This document shows positions 11,406 through 13,377 of a stretch of 13,377 nucleotides of DNA, piece after piece; the first letter of the stretch is position 1; the number at the start of each line of letters is the position of its first letter. The position numbers and the translations under genes are program-made. This DNA is from Methanomassiliicoccales archaeon. Its GTDB lineage: Archaea > Thermoplasmatota > Thermoplasmata > Methanomassiliicoccales > Methanomethylophilaceae. The notes below the pieces were generated by a model, which had not been told where the DNA came from, ran no database searches, and was given only the letters and a program-made list of their open reading frames with translations. The stretch covers positions 1 through 13,377 of the forward strand of contig CAAFZG010000036.1 in NCBI GenBank assembly GCA_900767505.1, written 5' to 3'.

Positions 11406-13377
11406 ATGTCCTACACCAGGTTCGATGCTGTGGAAGAGGCGTTCGCAAGGCCGCCCGTCAAGGCAGTTCCTCCCGCGAGCGCAACTTCCGAGTACTATGG
11501 ATGCTGCGTCTTCAACAGGAAGAACATGAGGAAGTACCTCTCCGCCGACACCAGGCAGAAGGTCTACGAGTCTATCGAGCAGGGGATCACCCTGAACAGG
11601 GATGTGGCCGAACAGGTCGCCGCAGGCATGAAGCGCTGGGCGATGGACATGGGTGCCACACATTACACACACTGGTTCCAGCCCCTCACGGGCGGTACCG
11701 CCGAGAAGCACGATTCATTCGCGGAGCCCTACGGCAAGGGGGAGAGCCTGGAGTCTTTCACCGGCAAGCTCCTCTGCCAGCAGGAACCCGACGCATCCTC
11801 GTTCCCCAGCGGAGGCCTCAGGAACACCTTCGAGGCCAGGGGATATACGGCCTGGGATCCCTCATCTCCCGCATTCGTCATGGGAGACACGCTCTGCATC
11901 CCGACAGTATTCATATCATACACCGGGGAGGCCCTCGATTTCAAGACGCCCCTTCTCAAGTCCGAGGCCGCCGTCGCCAAGGCGACTTCGGAAGTGCTGA
12001 AGTACTTCGGCATCAAGGACGATCCCGTCTTCTCCTATCTCGGATGGGAGCAGGAGTACTTCCTCGTGGACGCCGCGCTCTATGCGATGCGCCCCGACAT
12101 AATCATGGCCGAGAGGACCCTCGTCGGTCACAACTCCGCCAGGAACCAGCAGCTGGAGGATCACTACTTCGGATGCATACCCGGAAGGGTCATCGAGTTC
12201 ATGAAGGACCTCGAGTTCGAAGCGTACAAGCTCGGCATCCCGATAAAGACTAGGCACAACGAGGTCGCGCCCAACCAGTTCGAGATCGCACCGGTCTACG
12301 AGCAGGCGAACCTCGCCATCGACCACAACCTGGAGCTGATGGCCCTGATGAAGACGGTCGCCGAGAGGCACGGCTTCAAGGTCATACTCCACGAGAAGCC
12401 CTTCGCAGGCATCAACGGATCCGGCAAGCACTGCAACTGGTCCCTCGGAACCGAATCGGGCATCGGACTCATGTCCCCCGGCAAGAACGACAAGGACAAC
12501 CTCAGGTTCCTCACATTCATGGCCAACGTGCTCAAGGCCGTCTACGACAACAACGCCCTGCTCAAGGCATGCGTCATGACGGCTTCCAACGCCCACAGGC
12601 TCGGGGCCAACGAGGCTCCTCCCGCGATCATCTCGTCGTTCCTCGGAACCCAGATCACCGGAGCGTTCCAGGAGCTCCTGAACAGCACCGATATGGTCAT
12701 GCTCGCAGGCAAGAGCAAGTCCAGCCTCAGAATCCCCCAGATCCCGGAGATCCTCCTGGACAACACGGACAGGAACAGGACGTCCCCGTTCGCGTTCACA
12801 GGCAACAGGTTCGAGTTCAGGGCCGTAGGTTCCTCCGCGAACTGCGCTTCCGCGATCACCGTGCTCAACACCATCACGGCGCACCAGCTGGAGCTGTACA
12901 GAGCCGCAGTCGACAAGAGGATCGCCGACGGAACGCCTGTCATGCAGGCAGTTCTGGACGAGACCAGGGAGACTTACAGAAGCTGCCAGAAGGTCTGCTT
13001 CGACGGAAACGGCTACTCCGACGCATGGAAGAAGGAGGCTGCCAAGCGCGGTCTGGACTGCGAGACGTCCGCACCCGTGTGCTACGACGCCTTCGTCTCC
13101 CCGAAGACCGTGGAGCTCTACAAGAGCACTGGGGTCCTCACGCACGTGGAGCTGAAGGCCAGGGCGGAGATCAACTGGGAGATATACAGCAAGAAGATCG
13201 AGATCGAGGCCAGGGTCCTCGCCGATCTGACCGCCAACCACATCCTCCCCGTATCCACCAGGTATCAGAACATCCTGCTGGACAACGTCTCGAAGATGAA
13301 GGACATCTTCTCCGACAAGAAGGAGTTCGACCAGGTCGCCGCGGGAGAGATCAAGATCATCAAGGCCATCGCGCTGC
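11406..13377 (+). CDS. glnN: Glutamine synthetase type III, cut by the window end
   Basis: 657 codons are visible from ATG 11406 without a stop. GSIII proteins run to about 700-730 residues, so only the last few tens are missing. It makes glutamine from glutamate, ammonia and ATP in the cytoplasm. The visible family motifs are YLGWEQEYF (about 211-219), RHNEVAPNQFEIAP (about 283-296), HEKPFAGINGSGKHCNWS (about 329-346, substrate-binding) and NRTSPFAFTGNRFEFR (about 457-472). The N-terminal GSIII-specific stretch includes HWFQPLTGGTAEKHD (about 84-98). These features and the length separate it from the shorter GSI and GSII. The gene is GC-rich and uses many AGG codons, like the operons on the left and unlike the AT-rich patch just before it. 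No GlnK/PII or Amt gene is adjacent inside the window. Confidence 0.95.
   Translation, partial: MSYTRFDAVEEAFARPPVKAVPPASATSEYYGCCVFNRKNMRKYLSADTRQKVYESIEQGITLNRDVAEQVAAGMKRWAMDMGATHYTHWFQPLTGGTAEKHDSFAEPYGKGESLESFTGKLLCQQEPDASSFPSGGLRNTFEARGYTAWDPSSPAFVMGDTLCIPTVFISYTGEALDFKTPLLKSEAAVAKATSEVLKYFGIKDDPVFSYLGWEQEYFLVDAALYAMRPDIIMAERTLVGHNSARNQQLEDHYFGCIPGRVIEFMKDLEFEAYKLGIPIKTRHNEVAPNQFEIAPVYEQANLAIDHNLELMALMKTVAERHGFKVILHEKPFAGINGSGKHCNWSLGTESGIGLMSPGKNDKDNLRFLTFMANVLKAVYDNNALLKACVMTASNAHRLGANEAPPAIISSFLGTQITGAFQELLNSTDMVMLAGKSKSSLRIPQIPEILLDNTDRNRTSPFAFTGNRFEFRAVGSSANCASAITVLNTITAHQLELYRAAVDKRIADGTPVMQAVLDETRETYRSCQKVCFDGNGYSDAWKKEAAKRGLDCETSAPVCYDAFVSPKTVELYKSTGVLTHVELKARAEINWEIYSKKIEIEARVLADLTANHILPVSTRYQNILLDNVSKMKDIFSDKKEFDQVAAGEIKIIKAIAL

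Noticed and set aside
11916..13241. Long minus-strand open frame of 441 codons
   Set aside because: It is an antisense shadow of the glutamine synthetase gene, produced by high GC at third positions. The plus strand carries all GSIII motifs.

Overview
The window looks archaeal, most likely from a Methanomassiliicoccales or related Thermoplasmata methanogen. Supporting signs are short or absent 5' leaders with TATA-like boxes about 25-30 bases ahead of several starts, frequent AGG arginine codons in GC-rich genes, a COG4260-type SPFH/zinc-ribbon protein, a membrane-anchored FecB-like binding protein without a lipobox, and 13 visible stop codons of which none is TAG. The lineage is an inference; no marker gene such as mcr or pyl lies in the window.

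Layout. (1) 3-95 (+) is the last 30 codons of a gene that resembles the C-terminus of a small nucleotidyltransferase. (2) 279-4760 (all -) is a tightly packed five-gene operon, in transcription order: a TPR-like/zinc-cysteine protein, a long N-terminal zinc-ribbon protein, a four-helix membrane protein, a charged helical (coiled-coil) protein, and an SPFH protein with C-terminal zinc ribbons. It resembles the bacterial PspA-YdjG-YdjH-YdjI membrane-stress module but contains no recognisable PspA. A hairpin follows the last gene. (3) 4996-8998 (all -) is a second operon, in transcription order: substrate-binding protein, class I methyltransferase, FecCD-type permease and FecE/BtuD-type ATPase. 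Neighbouring genes overlap or are a few bases apart. Its promoter has two identical 8-bp direct repeats, 20 bp apart, on either side of the TATA-like box. A start-less winged-helix-like reading frame lies upstream on the other strand.

(4) 9261-11167 is a more AT-rich patch. It holds an intact DUF4143-type AAA ATPase (-), three perfect 23-bp tandem repeats just upstream of it, and a divergent broken relative (+). The broken gene has an in-frame TAA at codon 17 and has lost the whole middle of the protein. (5) From 11406 (+) to the window end is a type III glutamine synthetase (glnN), 657 codons visible and cut by the edge, with a good BRE/TATA element and an inverted repeat upstream.

The two large operons look like a membrane-maintenance system and a metal-chelate or corrinoid uptake system with its own methyltransferase. 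The best candidates for something undescribed are the PspA-less YdjI-like cluster, the methyltransferase inside the uptake operon (it lacks the usual catalytic His motif of its family), and the repeat-flanked promoter of that operon.
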